A stretch of 64,000 nucleotides of DNA from Nyssa sinensis (taxonomy: Eukaryota; Streptophyta; Magnoliopsida; Cornales; Nyssaceae): assembly GCA_008638375.1 (NCBI GenBank), contig CM018032.1:52695732-52759731 (forward strand). Reading direction: 5' to 3'. This document shows positions 10,419 to 30,140 of this stretch, piece after piece. Position 1 is the stretch's first letter; the number at the start of each line of letters is the position of its first letter. The translations under genes were made by a program, and so were the position numbers. Under the pieces are notes generated by a model. The model was not told the DNA's origin. It made no database searches and worked only from the letters and a program-made list of their open reading frames with translations.

Positions 10419-12089
10419 TTTGCTAGACAGTGGTTTCCAAAGTGGCGCATTCATGATGTGACAGCAGCAGACAAATTTTGATGGTTTGGAGGTTAAAAAT
10501 TGATTTTCAATTTGCTAGACAACTGATTTTTGAGCTGCTATGTTTGTGGTGGAAGAAGTTGCCTTGTGTAGTTCAATGTTATAGGTAAGCAGTCTTTTGC
10601 CTGAAGAAAGTTCTGTATGCTTACAACTTCATTGTCACATTGGGTACTACTGCTTTGGGAACTTAGTGATCACGAAAGTAACATTTTTTTTATTCAAGCT
10701 GAAAATCGAACATAAAAGAGTATAAACCCCCAGAATACTTCTTTTTTTAGGGTTATGGTTGTGGATATAATTATGTGGCAATCTTTCTCAATGCTTGAGT
10801 GATATGATTCTAAAATTTCTCATGATTGTTTTCGTCTCCATTTCTCAATTTGAAGCATCTCAGGTTGCTTAATCTTCACCCAAGAAACGGATAAAAAGAA
10901 AACAAAATGCTCATGCATTTGACTTGTGTGTGTGTGTTTTTTTAAAATTTCTTTCCCTCCCCCTTTTTCTATTCTTCATGAGAACCAAATGGGGTCTACA
11001 ACTGAGGCTTGCTGCCGTAGTCCGTGATAGAACGATGCTTTTTGCCGCACTATCTGGAAATTTTTCTAAACTTTAGTGAGTTTTTTTTATATTTTACTCG
11101 TTGTTTTTAACTTATTAACTAAATTTAAATAATTTTTAAAATTGCATCTTTAAGATGCAATTTTAAATTAATAACGATTAAATTGACTTACGTATTTTAA
11201 TTTAAAACTCACATCTTAAAGATACAATTTTAAAAACTATATAAATTTAACAAATAAGTAAAAATTTGCATAAATCATATTAAATCAAACCCAAACTCAA
11301 ACCACTTAAGTTGGGTAAAAAATTCCACTATCTGCCACTAAATTCAGGAGAGCATAGTTGTAAAGTCCTTCATTGAATGGTAACTACTCAGCCAGGCTAT
11401 TTGTTTTCCTCACATTAAGGTGAGGTAAAACCTCTCTGTTAAGACTTTTTCTTCTCAACCATTTGCAATGCCATTCACAACTCGGTCAGTTTTCTGGGGG
11501 TGCTGAGGAGTCATCCTACTTTTTAATCTCATCCCCCTCTTTCTAAACTGGCATAATGGGGCTGCCTATAAAGGGAAGAAGAAAAAATTCACTTGTTCCC
11601 TGATGTGGCACATCCCTTTCTATTTTCATCTTTGAAAACAAAATAATATCAATGAGCCATCATTTTTTAAAAATTGCCTTGCACGTTAATCAGAATAGGT
11701 ATTCCAAAGTATAGGAAAAATTTCCTTACAAATATATATAAATGCATCACTGAAATGAGATACGAAAGTAATGAATATATAAATGCATCATTGCAACGTA
11801 AACTTGTTTCACCTAACTGGGTCTTCTGGTCTATTAATACATATAGCAAATCAAAACCAGCTGGGGAAATTGAGGTGAAATGAAACATAATGTGTCTCAA
11901 CAATCAGAGATCACAACAAATGCACAATAAAACGCCACCTCACATTTTGCGGAGATCCCTAGTACTATTGGTGAACAGTACATAACAGCACCTCCTGCCT
12001 CCTCTAAAACAAAGGGAAGAGAAAAAGGATGAGAGTCGAATGCAATGCGAATGGATAAAAGGCAGTTATTTCTTCAGACCTATTCTTGA
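10419..12089. other. Convergent intergenic region, VPS35 and ROP 3' ends
   Basis: It contains the two 3' UTRs and no recognisable gene. AT-rich stretches and a perfect 16-bp-arm hairpin (11135-11167) are the only structure seen. Short open frames at 11674-11903 on both strands have no recognisable domain and were not called. Confidence 0.6.
11135..11167. repeat. Perfect hairpin, 16-bp arms, 1-base loop
   Basis: TTTAAAATTGCATCTT is followed by one T and then its exact reverse complement. A related, imperfect ACATCTTAAAGATACAATTTT occurs about 50 bases downstream (11211-11231). It may be the core of an AT-rich MITE; it is too AT-rich and U-poor at its end to be called a plain terminator. Confidence 0.75.
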
Positions 12090-18164
<6,075 letters not shown>

Positions 18165-21100
18165 TTTAGACCCAAAAACTTCAGATCTTCTACGGAAGAC
18201 CTGATCATATACCCTCCAAAGTGTTCTTCGTTCCCATCCACTTTTCGCTTGTTCCTTCAATTACACATCTGTAAAGTGAAAGAGCAGAAAACGAGAAGCA
18301 TTTCAACAAAACCCTAACCCTAGTTGAGAAAAGATGGCTACGAATTCAAAAGATGACGAAACTTTCTGAAAATAAATGACAAAATGCTAACAAAACCCTA
18401 GAAAAGAAACGAATTATGTGGAGGTGGAGATCTATAGAGAGAGATAAAAAGAGAAAGAGAAAAGGTCAAGTATATGTATGTATATATGTATATAGAGTAC
18501 CTTTTTTAGCCGGGAAACAATGCCGTTGAAGCGTTCGCTGGGCGGACCAACCTCTATGCCAACAAAACCGAACTTTTGTGGCTTTGATTGGCTAGTTCTA
18601 ACGCGTTTCTCGCGGATTGTGTTTGGTATTACAACCTTCTACACTAACCAAGAAAGCCCATCAACCCCTTTTCTTTTTTCTTTTTTTTTTCTTTTTCTGG
18701 GATAATTTACAATTCCACTTTTTCTGTTTCGATAATTACGAACATCTTTTATTTTTTCTTTTTCTTTTTTTTTGATAATTTTTAATATTTACTAACATTT
18801 TTGTTACATCTACCATATACAAAATTCGTTTTTAATAATATTAAAATTTTAATTAAACTTTTTTATATAACTAAAATATTTTTATATATTATACAAAAAG
18901 ATCCTTGTAATTATTCGATGTTATAAGAAAAGTCAGTAAAATTATCTTCAAAGACAAACTTAAAATTTCATATTTCTTATTAATATTTATTTTTTAATAA
19001 TTTTGATAGTAAATGTCAGTATAATATTAAAAATTATATAAAAAATATCTATAATTATTAGATATCATAAAAGATATTAGTATAATTATTTTTTTTTCTT
19101 TTTTTGTATTTTTAAAATAACGCACGATAATAATAGTCTCGTATATTAAAATAATTTTTTATTATTTGTTATAATCATTGGTATAACTTTTGCACAAATT
19201 TCACTTCTTCGTTCTATGTGTACTTTTGTATGTTTGGAAAAGTAAATTTAAACATTCACATAATTTTATGAAATTTTTTTTAATGGACTTCACTACCAAT
19301 TCCAACTTAGCTTATTTATTGTCTGGAAAGTTATAACATACAATATCTCTCTGCAACACATTTGTGAGCAACACATTTGTGAAAAATGCATACTTTGTGG
19401 AGGTCATTGTAGCTTCTTTCTTTTATGGTCTTAGGAGATGTTTGGTAATTGTTAAATATTAAAATCAAAGAAGAAAATGGTGTAGATTATCGTTGGTCGA
19501 GAGAGAGAGAGAAAGATCAAGTAGATTTTTTTTTTGAAGTTTGATGAGAGAGTGTGAGAGAGATCGTGAATGAGTCGGTGGATGTTCAACGGCTAGATCT
19601 GAATAATTCTATGTGAATAGTTTTAAGTTGGATGAGAATGTCGGTGGGTCAGTGTGGGAGATATGATAAAAAGTTAAAGATTTTTTCAGATATGGCATAA
19701 GAAAAAGTTGAAAAAGTGGTTTGAATATAACTTGGATACATATGTATTCAAACGCTTTTTTGGAAAAAATTGATTTCTGAAACCCATTTCAAGTTTGTAT
19801 CCAACCAGGCCATTTATTTCATAAAAATTGAACTGCCTAAATTTTCATGATTTTTGTAACCTATCAGATATATATATATATATATATAATGAGTACGAAT
19901 AGTTCAAAATTTAGGCATAGATAGGAATGATAATGACAGGTTCAGAGCGGGCCCTCCTCTATCATTTTTTTGGTGTAATGGGTGTCTTTCCCTATTCCTA
20001 TCTACTCTCACTAGTTATATCTCTTGTTTTGTCACTTTCTCGTTTAAAATTAATTTTCAAATATTAAAACTAATAAAATAATAACATTACTAATACAAAT
20101 ATTATATATATATATGTATACTAATATATAGATACATAATATATATATACACATATCTAGATTTATATATATGTGTGTGTGAGAATTAAATAAAATATAA
20201 GAATATTAAAAAATATTTATCTAATTTAAATATATAATTAAAAAGAGATATTTAAACTCATTTTCATTTTAATCTCGTATCGGATTCTAGTCTCTTTCCT
20301 CATTCCCATCCATTCTCTTCTCATCCCATTTATTTTATCCTCGGATATGTTCCATTAAGACAGAGTATTTTGCCATCTCTAACCCCAAAGATGGCACAAG
20401 ACAACTAGGATGAAAATCTTAGTCCAAGTTAATTATTAGTTTTCTCTTTAAACATCATTGATAATCCCTTTCTTTTTTTGGCAAACAATTGTATAAGTTG
20501 TGTAATCCTCCATCCCACTCAAATCAAATAATTATTGATGAAAGTTTATTCCATAAATTTTCATATGACGATCTTTATAATTTTATGTGACACACTCTTA
20601 GAATAATTTCTACATATCTAGAAGTACTTATCTTGACTCAAGTTGTCACTAGACTAGGAGCATGTTTGGCAGTGGCAGGACAGGAGCAGGATCCTAGTCT
20701 TTCCTCCATTTGAAAATTGCAAGAGCAGGCCGCGTCTCCCTGCCTTGCCAAACTAGGCCTAACCCTTGGAACCAAAATCGATGATAATCCTAGTTTCACA
20801 AGAAAATCAAAATGCATCGAATGTATTGGATGGAGAGAACACATATAGTAAATGTTTCACTCTCACTAAATTTTGTTTGTGAAAGTATAAATGAATGCCA
20901 CCATTTTCAAAGTGAAACTCCTTTACAATTTAAAAGAACTTACATAAAAGTTCTTCTTTAATTAGTAGTTATTAAGTTCAGAGGATTCTCCCCTGCTTGC
21001 TGCTCATGAATGATGAAGTTTCTCCTGCAAACTGGCTATGGCTTTGTCTGTACTGTCTTAAATTGAGCATCATATCTATATTTTTTTGAAACAATGCTAA

Positions 21101-21305
21101 ACATTTCAAACTTATCTCAATTTTTGAATCAATCTCAAATAATTTGAATGTTAAGATACGATAATCTGCAGACAAATTTATTGCTTTCTAAAGCGATATA
21201 TGATTTAAAATACAGCGAAAAATTAATAATACAATCACATGAATACATCACAAAGATTTGGTACAAAACTCACATAACTTGGAACCATGTCAGCGAGACT
21301 CATAA
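18165..21305. other. Intergenic region, ROP promoter side and DHQS 3' side
   Basis: The ROP 5' leader and promoter lie at the left edge; a TATA-like run is near 18470-18495 but no start site can be fixed. The remainder is AT-rich with TA microsatellites (19868-19888, 20102-20190) and a 103-bp MITE at 20657. No gene was recognised. Confidence 0.5.
20657..20759. mobile_element. Tourist/Harbinger-like MITE, 103 bp
   Basis: Left end GGAGCATGTTTGGCAGTGGC and right end, reverse-complemented, GGCCTAGTTTGGCAAGGCAG form an imperfect inverted repeat with the GTTTGGCA core typical of PIF/Harbinger MITEs. Flanking triplets are CTA and TAA, so the expected 3-bp TWA duplication is imperfect. Confidence 0.5.
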
Positions 21306-24300
21306 TTATGACTTGCAAAATGCACGGAGTGTTTCGTCAAGGGCCTTTCTATCATAATCACCGGTAAAGACACAATTACCTAGAGGACCTTTCAGAAGTA
21401 TGAGCCTCAGCAGCCCATCAGCTACCTTCTTATCTACCTGCCGTCCCCAAAGAACACAAAAGCATTAAGGATGGGAGAAACAATTAAAGCTTCAAGAGAT
21501 TATGTTAGCAATTTAGTCACTTACCGCCATTACGGACTTAAACATCTCCACAGTCACGGTTTCTGGAGGAGCAATTGGTAGCTTAGCTTGTTGTAAGATG
21601 TCACGAGCTCGCTTCACAATTGATTCGTCAATCCAACCAAGGCGGTACGACATGTCAATAGCCATGACCTGAGCATTGGCACACAACCTACTTCAGTAAA
21701 AACTTCTTGTGGATCAAAACTACAATATCCCCACCTTCAAGTGAGGAGTGGTTTGAAAAGAGAAAATGATGGAAGCAATACCATGCCAACCGCAACAGCT
21801 TCTCCATGTAACCACTGCCCGTAGCCAAAACTAGTTTCTATGGCCTGAAAAAGATATGTCACGGGAATACAAAATGACTACTCGAAAAGGAGATTTTCCG
21901 CAAGGATAATATAGAATGTGATGACAAATAAAGGCCCAATAACATGGCATAGTCAGTCAACTGCTTTAGATAAAAACAGGTAGTGTGTGTGCATGAACTT
22001 CTTTTTCAGGAAAAGAATAAGAAGAAGAAAAAGGAAGAAAGAAAAGATACATCTAGAAACCTCACTTCTGCCCAAAAAGAGAGAATTTACTAACTAGCAA
22101 TGGTATTCGGCAATGATTGCACACAAGCCCAACCCTGGGTTGTAACAAAGTAATTTGTAGCACAAAAAGGTGAAACATAATATTTAAACAGGGAAATGAT
22201 TTTCACACTCCCTTTTTGATAAGGGGCTCCAAACTTACAATAAAAGAATTCAGAATGGGAGTTGAATCAAGGGCAATTGGGTAAATTTCCTTTTAGAGGA
22301 TGGAGACCCTTACCAAAAAGGAGAGTGCAAATAGATCCCCCTATTAACAAACAACAAAACACATGCACACAATAACTAGAATGATCAAGGACCTCCAATC
22401 CACATCATAATTTTTTCTGACACTACAATTTCCTCCACTGTTTAGATAATATTTAAAAAAACAAAAAAGAAAAAGGAATAGAAATGAGACTATAGAGAAA
22501 CGGATAAAAGTTGCGGAAGATAGGTAACTTTAGTAGCAAACACAACTTGATTGGTACAAACGAAAACCAAACATGCCCATGCAATTATGCTTTTGTATTA
22601 GATTGATTTTATTGTTTTGGTAAGCCTAACCCCCCGGGGGGCAGGCCCCCCAAAACACACACCCCCAAAGAGAGAGAGAGAAGAGGAAGAAGAAGAATGA
22701 AAGGGAAAAATACTAAGGCACCGCAAATTCAAGTAAACCGATCCAGTATAATAGTATATAAACAGCAACAATATATATATATATATGTGCATATTACCAA
22801 TATTAATAACTGAATTCTTAAGTGATTTGGTATATTCTTTTAATATTTACATCACTTGTTACCCAAGCTAAAAGCAAAGACTTAGGTTAGGTCAGCTAAT
22901 CAGCTTAGTTCAATTAACTTTTCAAGTTAAGGAGTTTCTCTGTTTAAAGCAATGGACCCTTGATCTGGTTTAAGCTTCATTTCAACCCATCATAAACCGC
23001 ATTTCATTTGTAGCTCTTATACTAACCCTAAAATTGCATTATGAAATAATTTGTAAAATAATTGAGAAGTTTAAAATGGAGAGATTTTAAACGAAGGGGA
23101 ATGAGAATTCATCCATTTTAAATTAATCAGTTGGATGAAGATGAATATATGAAGTTTCAATAAATATAGAAAAATAATAATGGTATAGTAGCATATGTGG
23201 TCATGATTATACTATCATAAAGTTACTTATCAAAAAAAAAAAAAAATTATACTATCATAAAGTTGGTGACAGAAGCAGGGGCAATGGCAGTGTGGTGGGG
23301 TGATGTCTATGGCAGCAGCGCAGGCTATGTTAGTGTGGTGATGGTAATACATGATAGCCTTCTATTATCATTACTATGTATTACCATCATTTTTCTCTTG
23401 GTTATATCATATGTCACAAGATGAAATCCCCTTCGCTAAGAGTCATGGGAAACATTATTATCCATAACCAAGATTTTGTGACCGTTCTACAATTAAATTT
23501 CTTCAACCCCCGACATTCTAGTTACATAAACACCCAGTAGCACAAAGAATACAAAATTGTAGTAAACCATCTACCTTTTTTTTTATAAGTAGTAAACCAT
23601 CAGCTCTGTAAATCATAAAAGCAAATTGCCATTGCTGACAAAGAGCCACCAAGCACAGAGACAAGTAGTGATCCTAACTCCTAAGCTAAAAGAGGAATAT
23701 ACTCAATCGCACAAACCCAAACTTACATGACCAAAAGTATGACCCAAGTTCAATGTTGCCCTCAGTCCACTTTCCTTCTCGTCCAAGGATACAACCTCAG
23801 CCTTGTTTTCACATGAACGCTTGATAGCATAAGTCAGTGCACCGGGGTCCCTGAAAAGAAGCAGCCAACATTCATGCATGAGATTTTTCTAAAATCCATC
23901 GTGGTAATGGGAATGGACGAATATGGCAACAATATTAAGATAAACTAGCATGATGTATCTGCACTTCTATGCCAACACATTATAGAGGCTTGTCGGGGTT
24001 GAAAAGGAATGTTGTTTAAGAAATTCCCGAAGGTCTAAAATGACAATAATAATTCTTTAACCTCCATTTTCTCCTGTTGTTTAATGTCCCGATTCCCAAC
24101 TCCTAATGGATATCCCATATTGTTTCTTATTTCAATGGAAATTTTCTAAATGCCAATTCAGTAAGCATTGAATGTCATAAAAATTCTCTTCGGGTTATGC
24201 TTACAGTATTCTTGAAAAAGGCCACATGCCTACTGATTAAACAGGAAACCGTGCAAACCCTATGCAGCTATGATGATATATTGTCAAAACTGAAATTACT

Positions 24301-26811
24301 TTGTCTAAAAGAAGGACTGTGAAAATGCCGAAGATATGTTTTTACCTTGCCATCAATGCATGCATATTTTTCTCTTGCCACTCAAAAAATTCAGCATCCC
24401 TAATAAGACCATACTTTATAACCTCAGCAAATCCTGATGCTAATTCTCTCTCTGGCAATGTGTTCAACGTATCAGTGTCTATAAGCACACACTGAGGTTG
24501 GTAGAATGCACCTATCAAATTTTTCCCTAGACGATGGTTTATTCCAGTTTTGCCCCCAACAGAAGAATCCACCTGGAAAAGGAAGAATAGATATTAAATG
24601 CATGTGAGACACTACAACAAAGTGTGTGATTTAAGAGAGAGAGAGAGAAGAAGAAGAAAGGATTTGCAAGTTGAAACAGACTTGTGCCATAACAGTCGTA
24701 GGAATCTGAATGAAATTAACTCCACGGAGGAATGAGGCAGCAGCATATCCACACATATCGCCAATGACACCACCACCAAGGGCAACAAATGTACAACGTC
24801 GATCTAACCGTGATTCAATGGCTTTGTCAAACACTTTCATGAGAGTGTCCTATCAAAGCATGGACACAGTAAAACATTCATTTTAACCACCATGACTTCA
24901 AAATTGTAATAAAAAATGTTATAAAAAACTTAAGGTACCTACCATGTTCTTGTACTTCTCACCATCTGGTAAAATCACACTCTCAACTGAAACATTTGGG
25001 TTTCCATTAGTTAAAGCATGAACAACTTTGTCCAGATATATTGGCGCAATTGTGGTGTTAGTGACCACAAGTACTTTCTTGCCATGAACATGCCTACGAA
25101 TAATGATAAATTCATATGAGACACAAAATCAGATAGAATGTAAAAGAAACCTCTGAGTTTACAAAACAATTCAATTTCCTGTGTTTCTCTATGTCATAGT
25201 CAGCAAAACTTAAAGAAAACGAAATGAAAAATATTAATAATAAAAGCAGCAAAAAATAAATCTGAATTCTTAATTTTTTTTGTTATCTGGTTTTAAAAAA
25301 TATACTATATATATAACCTAGTCGAGCTGGATAATTGCACAATAATTGGTTGAGTTGATTTTTGTTTTTCTATAGACATGAACAAAGAAAGGAAATTGAG
25401 ACATACACGACAAGGAGGAACAGAAAACTATATATATATATATATATAACAAACCAGATATATTCAGGATCAGTGCCTAATAATTTGAAGAGGAAAAACA
25501 TCTAACATCCAAAGGATGAAAAACATCTAACACTTAAGAACAATGACCTGCACATTTCTTTCAAAAAAATCCTATCTTAAGTAGGCTCCAAAGCTGTTTT
25601 AATTGCCAAAATATGGCTTTTATCTTTTGCATAATCAACCAATACCATGAACAGAATGTCAAACCATAACAACTACAAGGTCATCTTCAATGGTGACTCC
25701 AAATTTTACCCAAATTTAACTTAAAATTTGAGTAAAAGTTGGCTTCAGGTTTCATGCTCTCCAATGGTCTTACTCAAGTTAAGTTGCAGTAATAAATTTG
25801 AGTTCATGAACAATAATGTACGGTTTTAGTTTAAGTAAAAACAGATTTGATATGGGTTTGAGTATTGGGATGGAGAAGGTTTTTTTTTTTTTTTTTTTTG
25901 ATTTTGACTCAAATTTAAATTTCAGCTTGAATTTAAGTAACCACTGGAGATGCCAGTAGCTTCGTGATCCTGAACCCAAGAAGACCGGGGAGGACTAACA
26001 TACGAACTTCTTTTCCCGAATGAATTTTACTAGCCGGGTCAATTGTTCTATTTGTGAACCAAAACAGTAAGAAACCATAGGTTATATATGGTTGCCAAGA
26101 TAGCAGAGAAAGAAAGATGTGGACACGTATTTTCAGGTGTCTCTCTGTTTCCTTTTACTTTGGTTTCTCTGCAACCAAACAGCAGTAAGAAACTGAACAT
26201 AGAATAACTCAATCAACATGTTTAAACCGAATTGACTAGTTGGTGACCTGACCAGCAAAAAAGACTACATGGTGACCTAGCTCAGCAAAAAAAGACTACA
26301 TGGTGACCTGGCTCATCGTTTAAACACAAATACAATTCAACAATCTGTCCTCTCCTCTCCTCTCTATATCCCAAACCTTATCCTGTTGTAGTAGAGAGAA
26401 TTATGTAAATTTAAATCGAAATGAAAAGCGATAAAGAGTGAAATCAAACACCTCTGGAGAAGATCGTGTTGATCAAGAAGTCCAGATCCAATGTAGATCG
26501 GGTAGCTCCGGTTGCCCAAATCAACATCAACGACTGTAGGAACCCCGGAACTCGTTTTATTCGGCGACTGATCCATCACCTGAGTTGAACTCGCAGACAC
26601 CCTCAATTGCATTCGATCCGCATTCAACACAGAAATACTGGGCCGATTCAACTCAAGAGAACGCGACTGAAACGAGAGAAGACCGAAGAGAAATCCCGTT
26701 GGAATTCTGGTATCGGAGAAATAAGTCGCGAGAGTTGGATCCAGAGAGAGAGGACTGCGTGCAAGGTTTTGAGGAGAAACAGAAAGAAGAAGGGTTTGCA
26801 AAAGAGGCCAT
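21306..26811 (-). CDS. DHQS: 3-dehydroquinate synthase, plastid-type (transit peptide out of frame)
   Basis: DHQS converts DAHP to 3-dehydroquinate, the second shikimate-pathway step, in plastids, using NAD and a divalent metal. Exons: 26811-26452, 25093-24943, 24849-24682, 24572-24346, 23850-23727, 21844-21782, 21668-21525 and 21437-21306 (TAA). Motifs in order: PDGEKYKN, the NAD-binding [38 protein letters not shown] (metal-binding Glu), [12 protein letters not shown] and [11 protein letters not shown] (metal-binding His residues). All exons after the first join in frame. In exon 1, the ATG at 26811 opens a Ser-rich, transit-like frame ([14 protein letters not shown]...) that stops at 26653, while the enzyme frame (...[23 protein letters not shown]) is offset by one base and has no upstream ATG before a stop at 26841; its first ATG is at 26615. 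One extra base between 26811 and about 26650 would explain this. Corrected length would be about 455 residues, close to the family norm. Confidence 0.93.
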
Positions 26812-28270
26812 AGATTGGAACTGGTTAGAGAGTGGAAATGTTAGAGGAGGAAGCTGGTCACTACGTTGGCGTCTAACATTGTATTGTCGTTTTTGAAGAT
26901 GAAGAACGTGAAAGCGGGCTGGGGGTTGGTGAGGGACGATCAGTGAAGGATGCTACGGCACATACCCGTAAGTCCGGTTGCAGCGTAGCAGACTTTCTGG
27001 TACACTAGTTTCTCAAACTGTCCTTTCCTTTTCTCATGAAAATCACAAATAAATAATTTGTTTAAAATTATTCTATGCGTAATTACGATTTCTACAATTA
27101 TTTATACATTAAGTTTGTCCTTTTATCAATATTTCTTTTCAAGCATCCAAAAAAAAATTTAATACTCAGTTCCAAACTTAATACGAGGAACATATTAATT
27201 TAATTATTTACATAAGTGGTTTAATTATAATTTGATGTATATATAATGTAAATTTGTTTTTTAATTTATTTTATTATTTTTTATTAAAATTAAATAATCA
27301 CATGATATGCATGAGTGACACATTAAACTTGTAACACAGATGTAAGTAGGAGGAGATTCATCCTACTTAGTTTAGAGTCAAGTATTATCCTTAAAAAATT
27401 ATATAGTGTTGGTTTAGTAACATTTTTTAAATGTTATTTTTTAATAAGGAAAAAATGATTTTTATAATTTTTTTTTACTTTAAAAATTAAAAATATGGTT
27501 AATAATTATTTCTGAAAAATAAGTTTTATCTCATTACTTATATTTTAAATGTAATTATTAAAATTAATTTTGTAAAATAAAATGGATATCGAGATCGTGA
27601 TAGCAACAGTGACATATAGGTAAGATAATGACAATGGTGATGGAGTAGTATTAGTCAAGTCATGATGTGTTAAACTTCGAGTCATCACTAGGAAAGAGCC
27701 AACTTTCATTTCAAGTGAGTCGAGTATGGTGGATAGCGGTGGTGGAGAGATCTCTTCATAGCAGTGTTAGGGTTGCGGTAGTGGTGGCAGTGATGATGGA
27801 GTCGGAATGGTAACGAGAGGATGAGTCGGGTTTTCTTTTTCCAATCTCGACTTATTTATGATCCTATTTATATTTCATACTCTGCTTTGATCTTAATTTT
27901 TTTTCTCCTAAAAGTAAATTAACTTTAATAAAAATAAATTTTATTAACAATAAGAACGTTACACTTTTTTGGGTGACAAACAACCACTATTAAAAAAGAA
28001 AAAAACCAGCTCCCCCGGTACAAAACTCAAGCAACAATCATAATATATTTTTAGTTGCCAAGGTGCCAACGGCACATTCAAAATTCTAATCCAACACGTA
28101 ATCACAAAGGTATTAGATAACTATATGAAGGGACTTTTCACTCAATAATAACATTAAATCACAAAATGGTGGTTGAAACATTAATGAACAAGGTAAGCAC
28201 AAACAATAGGTTATACCCCAAAAAAGAGTAATTTTATGCTGACTCAATAATTGATCCAATAATTTTATTA

Positions 28271-28309
28271 AAAGTGTTTACACAGCTGATGTGGCAGTGT
28301 AAACACTTT
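28271..28309. repeat. Inverted repeat, perfect 13-bp arms
   Basis: AAAGTGTTTACAC (28271-28283) and its exact reverse complement (28297-28309) are separated by a 13-base spacer. It resembles an internal hairpin of a small MITE. Confidence 0.7.
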
Positions 28310-29589
28310 GATAAATGTTTTATGCAAACATAGCATTACTGTCCAAAAAAAAATATTTTTTTGTAGATAAATTAAAATATTATTACCAAAATAATCAATA
28401 CAACAAAAATAATGTGAGTGTAATATAGAAAATCTTATAACTAATTTTATATGGTGTGATTTGTTGGTAAATATAGTGTATCTATAAAAAAAAAAAAAAA
28501 CATATAAACGGGACAGTATGACTATCCTATGACTCTATTTATCAACACTTCATACCCGCATTATTAGAGGCGAGGACAAATCAATTTGCCATTCCTATGG
28601 TAGGGGTGGTGGGGTGAAGCCATGGTAAAGTGGAGGAGGTGATGGTGGTAATGGTAATAGTGGTGGTGATGGGGCGGTAGCGGTAGGGTACCAGTAGTGC
28701 AGTAATTTGAACAAATAAAATATAAAAATAAATTAATTACGTATAAAAAGCAAAATCCTTTTGCTTTTACTTAGTTCTTTTTTATTTATTTTATTTTTTA
28801 AAGTACTTTTTTTTTACGTAAACCAAATGCTTACTTTATATATTTTTGTTTAAATAAGCAAAAAAAAAAAAAAAACTTAAAAAAGTGTTATCAAACAAAT
28901 ACATAGCTAAAATATTTAATGGTTGTGTGGCATTTTCATATCCCTTCGTGTAAGAGGAGATCACGATTTTAAATCTCTCAAAAGAGAGTGTGTTATTAAT
29001 TTTTAATCATGTGTTGGTTTGTTTGACTGTTGGTAGTTTTATCTTTGGAAATTGAGTATGTTATTAATTAGAGTTAATTGGTCTCTAATTTCTGTATTAG
29101 TGATTTTATTAGTAGTTAATCCACATTAGTTATGTTTTGTTGTAAATGACAATTTTTTTTCATTGTAAAGTAATTTATGGATTGCATGTCATTTTTTATA
29201 TATTTTTTAATGATTAATTATCCATTTTATTTATTATCCTTTTACGTTGTTGTTGGATTGACTTTTTGTTTTTGTTTTTTCAATGGTTGATATTATTTTT
29301 GGTTTGTTTTTTATTTTTATTTAAATTTGAATACATTCCTTATTCATTTTTGGTATCATTGACTGCAAATTTCTTAAGCCTTGTCACCTCTTTGTTTTTT
29401 TTTTTGCTATTTTCTTCTCCACTGCGAATTCCTTATCTATTTTGATTTTATTACTTTTTTTTTCCTTATCTTCTCTTTTTTCTTTACTGTTATCTCAACT
29501 TTGGTTTAAGTTAAAAATTATTTATTGAATTTTCATTCATAATCAGAATTATTTTGTATTCTATTCATAATCAGGTATGTGGTTATATT

Positions 29590-30140
29590 TTTTTGAAAAA
29601 AATACTAAAGATTCCTTAAAATAATTTTTTTCAATTCAAAAAATTCATGATATATTTTTTCTATCTAAAATATCTAAAAATGAATTTTTGTTAATATCTA
29701 AAATATCTAAAAAAGTCTAATTGTTAATTTTCATCTTAACACCGTTTAAAAATATTATTGATTAGACCAAAAAAACCTTCAAGATAAATTTTAAAAAAAT
29801 ACTAAATAATAAATACAACAAATTCTTCAATCCAAAAAAAAAAAAAATTTATTTATCTAAAATGCCTAAAAAATAAATTGTTACTTTATAAAATATTACG
29901 ATTTTTTGGGATTGAAATTTTGTTTTATATATTTTGTAGTATTTTTTTAATCTAAAATGTATATTGAATGTCATTTTAATATAATCTATAATATTTTTAA
30001 CGGTATTAAGATGGAAGTTAATAATTGAACTTTTTTGTATTAAAAGTTTCCTTTTTGAACTTTTTATATAGAAAAAATGTATCATGAATTTTTTGGATTA
30101 AAAAATTTATTTTAGGGACTTTTTAGTATTTTTCTCTATT
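29590..30140. mobile_element. Foldback element with ~240-bp arms
   Basis: Sequence from about 29597 (AAAAAATACTAAAGATTCC) to 29830 is matched, diverged, by the reverse complement of about 29860-30137 (GAAAAATACTAAAAAGTCCC). Shared blocks in order include AATTCATGATA, TTTTTTCTAT, TTAACTTCCATCTTAA/TTAATTTTCATCTTAA and CCGTT(T)AAAAATATTAT. Almost the whole element is inverted repeat, as in foldback or MULE-type MITEs. It encodes nothing. Confidence 0.65.

Noticed and set aside
19900..20395. Possible MITE with loosely inverted ATAGATAGGAATGATAATG / GATGGCAAAATACTCTG ends
   Set aside because: Matches between the ends are too few and no target duplication was seen.
26364..26801. A 145-codon frame starting at 26801 as the DHQS N-terminus
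   Set aside because: Position 26801 is a TTG, not ATG, a stop lies just upstream in that frame, and its last part is intron. The ATG at 26811 in the other frame gives a convincing transit peptide.
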